A stretch of 64,000 nucleotides of DNA from an uncultured Chitinophagaceae bacterium (GTDB taxonomy: Bacteria > Bacteroidota > Bacteroidia > Chitinophagales > Chitinophagaceae), in assembly GCA_937907395.1 (NCBI GenBank), contig CALCII010000011.1:620001-684000 (forward strand), written 5' to 3'. Position numbers and translations under genes: made by a program. The notes beneath the pieces are model-generated. The model worked only from the letters and a program-made list of their open reading frames with translations. It searched no databases and was not told where the DNA came from. This document shows positions 61,641 to 64,000 of this stretch, one piece after another; positions within the stretch are counted from its first letter, which is position 1, and every line of letters starts with the position of its first letter.

Positions 61641-64000
61641 GTGAATTTTGAACTGTTGTTGAAGCGATTTGAATCGGATCCCCGCCTTTTTCAACTGGCG
61701 GACAGACTTTCTTTTGCCCGGCAACAACGGATATGCCTTCGAAACCTGTTAGGAAGCTCCTCTCAGTTTGTAGCGGCTTCGGTTTTTAACCACCCCACGC
61801 AGGAACAAACCAACCATCTGTTTATTTTAAACGATGCTGAAGAAGCGGCTTATTTCCACAATTCACTGGAAAGTATCACAAAGGAGTTGAACCTCTTTTA
61901 CTTTCCGTCCTCTTTCAAACATCCAAAGAATTTCAGGCTTCTCAATGCATCACATGTGATGTTACGTACCGAAGCATTAACCCGGTTTTCGATGCCTACA
62001 GGCCAGCGGGTAGGCGCCATCGTTACCTATGCGGAAGCTTTATTTGAAAAAGTGGTGCTGCCTAAAAAACTGCAGGGCAATATGCTGCTCATTAAAACCA
62101 ACGACACACTGGATGTGGATGGTATTATGGGTTTCCTGGTGGACCTGGGTTTTAAACGGGCGGATTTTGTATATGAACCCGGGCAATTTGCATTGCGTGG
62201 TGGCATTCTTGATATCTATTCTTTCGGGAACGAAAAGCCATACCGGATTGAATTGTTTGGAAACGATGTGGACAGTATCCGCATTTTTGATCCGGAAACC
62301 CAGCTCAGTGAACGCAGGTTGGCACAGGTAAGCATCATCCCTAACGTAGAAACACAGTTCGAAAGCGGTGAAAAAGTTTCACTGTTTGATTTTCTTCCGG
62401 AAAATACAGTGGTGTGGGTGAAAGATTATGATATTGTGAAAGAGCGATTGCTTACAATGGAGGAAGACCTGGAGCATTTTCTCAACCTGCCGGTAACTTC
62501 CAAAAATCAATATGAAGAAGAGGACCGTTTAGAGAAGGCAGAAATCACAACAGATGATTTTATTACTGCGGCCGTAGCAGAAGATCAACTGCAGCGCTAT
62601 CACATCATTGAATTTGGTTACGAGCCCCATTTATTAAATACGGTAGAGGAGGCCAATCGTTTTGAGCTCAATTATCACACCAAACATCAGCCCGCATTCA
62701 ACCGGCAGTTTGAATTGCTGATCAAGGATCTTAAGAGCTGGTCGGCCAAAGGATTTGAACTCTTCATCTTTGCTGAAAATGCAAGACAGCTGGAACGGTT
62801 ATACAGCATCTTTACCGATCTCAAAGCAGAGATTCCCTTTACACCCGTAAATATTGCTATTCATGAAGGGTTTATTGAGGAAGAACTCAAGCTGGTTTGT
62901 TATACCGATCATGAAATTTTTCAACGGTATCATAAATACAAAGTCAAGCAGGCCTATAATAAAAGCAAAGCGCTTACCATTCGTTCATTGAAAGAACTGC
63001 AACCCGGCGATTATGTAACACATATTGATCATGGCGTTGGTACGTACAGCGGGCTGCAAAAGATTGATGTGAATGGTGTAATGCAGGAGGCGGTTCGATT
63101 GATATATAAAGACGGTGATATTTTATATGTCAACATCAATTCCCTGCATAAAATTTCCAAGTATACAGGTAAGGAAGGAAATGTTCCCAAGATTAACAAG
63201 CTGGGAAGTGATGTGTGGCAGCGGTTGAAAGAAAAAACAAAAACCAAGGTAAAAGAAATAGCCTTCGACCTCATTCAGTTGTATGCGCAACGGAAAGCAC
63301 AGGAAGGATTCCCCCATACACCGGATAGTTATTTGCAAACAGAACTGGAGGCCTCTTTTATTTATGAAGACACGCCCGATCAAAGTAAGGCAACAGCCGA
63401 TGTAAAGAAAGATATGGAGTCCGCTTCTCCTATGGACCGGCTGGTGTGCGGCGATGTGGGCTTTGGCAAAACTGAAATTGCTGTACGTGCCGCTTTCAAA
63501 ACCGTTTGTGATGGGAAGCAGGCGGCTATCATGGTGCCTACCACCATTCTTGCGTTCCAGCATTATAAAACATTCAAAGAGCGGCTAAAAGATTTTCCCG
63601 TAACGGTGGATTATGTAAACCGTTTTAAATCGGCGAAAGAAAAGAAAGAAACCTATAAGCGATTGGAAGAAGGTAAGATTGATATCATTGTTGGTACTCA
63701 TGCGTTATTAGGGAAAGAAGTGAAGTTTAAAGAACTTGGTTTGCTGGTGGTGGATGAGGAACAAAAGTTTGGTGTGGGGCACAAAGAGAAAATCAAAACA
63801 CTCAAAACGAATGTGGATTCACTCACACTAACGGCAACGCCTATCCCCAGAACTCTTCAGTTTTCACTGATGGGAGCAAGGGATCTCAGTATCATCAATA
63901 CACCGCCACCCAACCGGCAGCCTATTCAAACAGAAGTACGTGTGTTTGAAGAAGACTTCATCCGTGATGCCATTTATTTTGAAACAGAAAGAGGAGGGCA
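61641..64000 (+). CDS. mfd: Transcription-repair coupling factor, GTG start, 3' end outside the window
   Basis: The first 786 codons are visible, from GTG 61641 (then NFELLLKRFESDPRLFQLADR). The N-terminal UvrB-like module contains FSMPTGQRVGAIVTYAEAL. The RNA-polymerase-interaction (CarD-like) domain starts near residue 450 (LQPGDYVTHIDHGVGTYSGLQ). The translocase motor has Walker A GDVGFGKTE near 603, GTHALLG, and the DEEQ box (VVDEEQKFGV) near 705, then TATPIPRTLQ. Mfd releases stalled RNA polymerase and recruits UvrA. It is divergent from the subtilase gene. Confidence 0.95.
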   Translation, partial: MNFELLLKRFESDPRLFQLADRLSFARQQRICLRNLLGSSSQFVAASVFNHPTQEQTNHLFILNDAEEAAYFHNSLESITKELNLFYFPSSFKHPKNFRLLNASHVMLRTEALTRFSMPTGQRVGAIVTYAEALFEKVVLPKKLQGNMLLIKTNDTLDVDGIMGFLVDLGFKRADFVYEPGQFALRGGILDIYSFGNEKPYRIELFGNDVDSIRIFDPETQLSERRLAQVSIIPNVETQFESGEKVSLFDFLPENTVVWVKDYDIVKERLLTMEEDLEHFLNLPVTSKNQYEEEDRLEKAEITTDDFITAAVAEDQLQRYHIIEFGYEPHLLNTVEEANRFELNYHTKHQPAFNRQFELLIKDLKSWSAKGFELFIFAENARQLERLYSIFTDLKAEIPFTPVNIAIHEGFIEEELKLVCYTDHEIFQRYHKYKVKQAYNKSKALTIRSLKELQPGDYVTHIDHGVGTYSGLQKIDVNGVMQEAVRLIYKDGDILYVNINSLHKISKYTGKEGNVPKINKLGSDVWQRLKEKTKTKVKEIAFDLIQLYAQRKAQEGFPHTPDSYLQTELEASFIYEDTPDQSKATADVKKDMESASPMDRLVCGDVGFGKTEIAVRAAFKTVCDGKQAAIMVPTTILAFQHYKTFKERLKDFPVTVDYVNRFKSAKEKKETYKRLEEGKIDIIVGTHALLGKEVKFKELGLLVVDEEQKFGVGHKEKIKTLKTNVDSLTLTATPIPRTLQFSLMGARDLSIINTPPPNRQPIQTEVRVFEEDFIRDAIYFETERGG

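Overview
The window is about 64 kb of a Bacteroidota chromosome, most likely from the family Chitinophagaceae. This is inferred from gene content and signals, not from a database search. The clues are a type IX secretion component (PorZ-like) plus a T9SS cargo protease, GLPGLI and DUF5686 proteins, a Bat (MoxR/DUF58/VWA) operon, many SusC/BamA-like barrels, and the Bacteroidota promoter element TAnnTTTG directly before several start codons. No rRNA, tRNA, CRISPR array or intact transposase gene was seen.

Layout. 1-2.55 kb holds the end of an unidentified gene, an MscS channel, a thioredoxin-like protein and a MerR regulator. 2.6-10.5 kb is an AT-rich accessory segment. It holds a reading-frame relic, an operon of two paralogous small exported Cys-rich peptides with a GLPGLI protein and a TonB-receptor-like barrel, a relic of an XRE regulator, the ruins of a prokaryotic Argonaute, and a lipoprotein that may be cut short beside it. 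10.5-29.7 kb is core: M23 peptidase, alaS, GNAT, PDZ protein, gatB, TlpA-like lipoprotein, MMPL/RND transporter, porZ, recO, amidohydrolase, prfA, DUF937-like protein, and a hypothetical-PPIase-gcvH-VanZ cluster. 29.9-34.1 kb is a Bat operon with a four-helix-bundle gene inserted between inverted repeats. 34.1-39.9 kb has rsgA, a gamma-carbonic anhydrase and a class III aminotransferase, surrounded by repeats: a tandem 135-bp array and two small genes inside REP-like repeats. 40-64 kb has a DUF5686 protein, a creD operon with its own winged-helix regulator, a very large TolB/BamA-like protein, an MBL hydrolase, a lipid-linked sugar flippase, arfB, dtd, a MazG-like gene, glyS, a 1.8-kilo-residue T9SS subtilase and the first two thirds of mfd.

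Genes that appear to work together: PorZ belongs to the secretion route that would export the subtilase. The winged-helix regulator, creD and their neighbours share a candidate operator. The Bat genes form overlapping coding units. AlaS, GatB, GlyS, RF1, ArfB, Dtd and RsgA are all translation factors. The strongest novelty candidates are the small-peptide/GLPGLI/TonB operon at 3.1-7.3 kb and the decayed Argonaute at 7.7-9.3 kb. Non-coding structures of interest are an inverted pair of REP-like modules before gatB and two tandem terminators that differ by a compensatory base-pair change.
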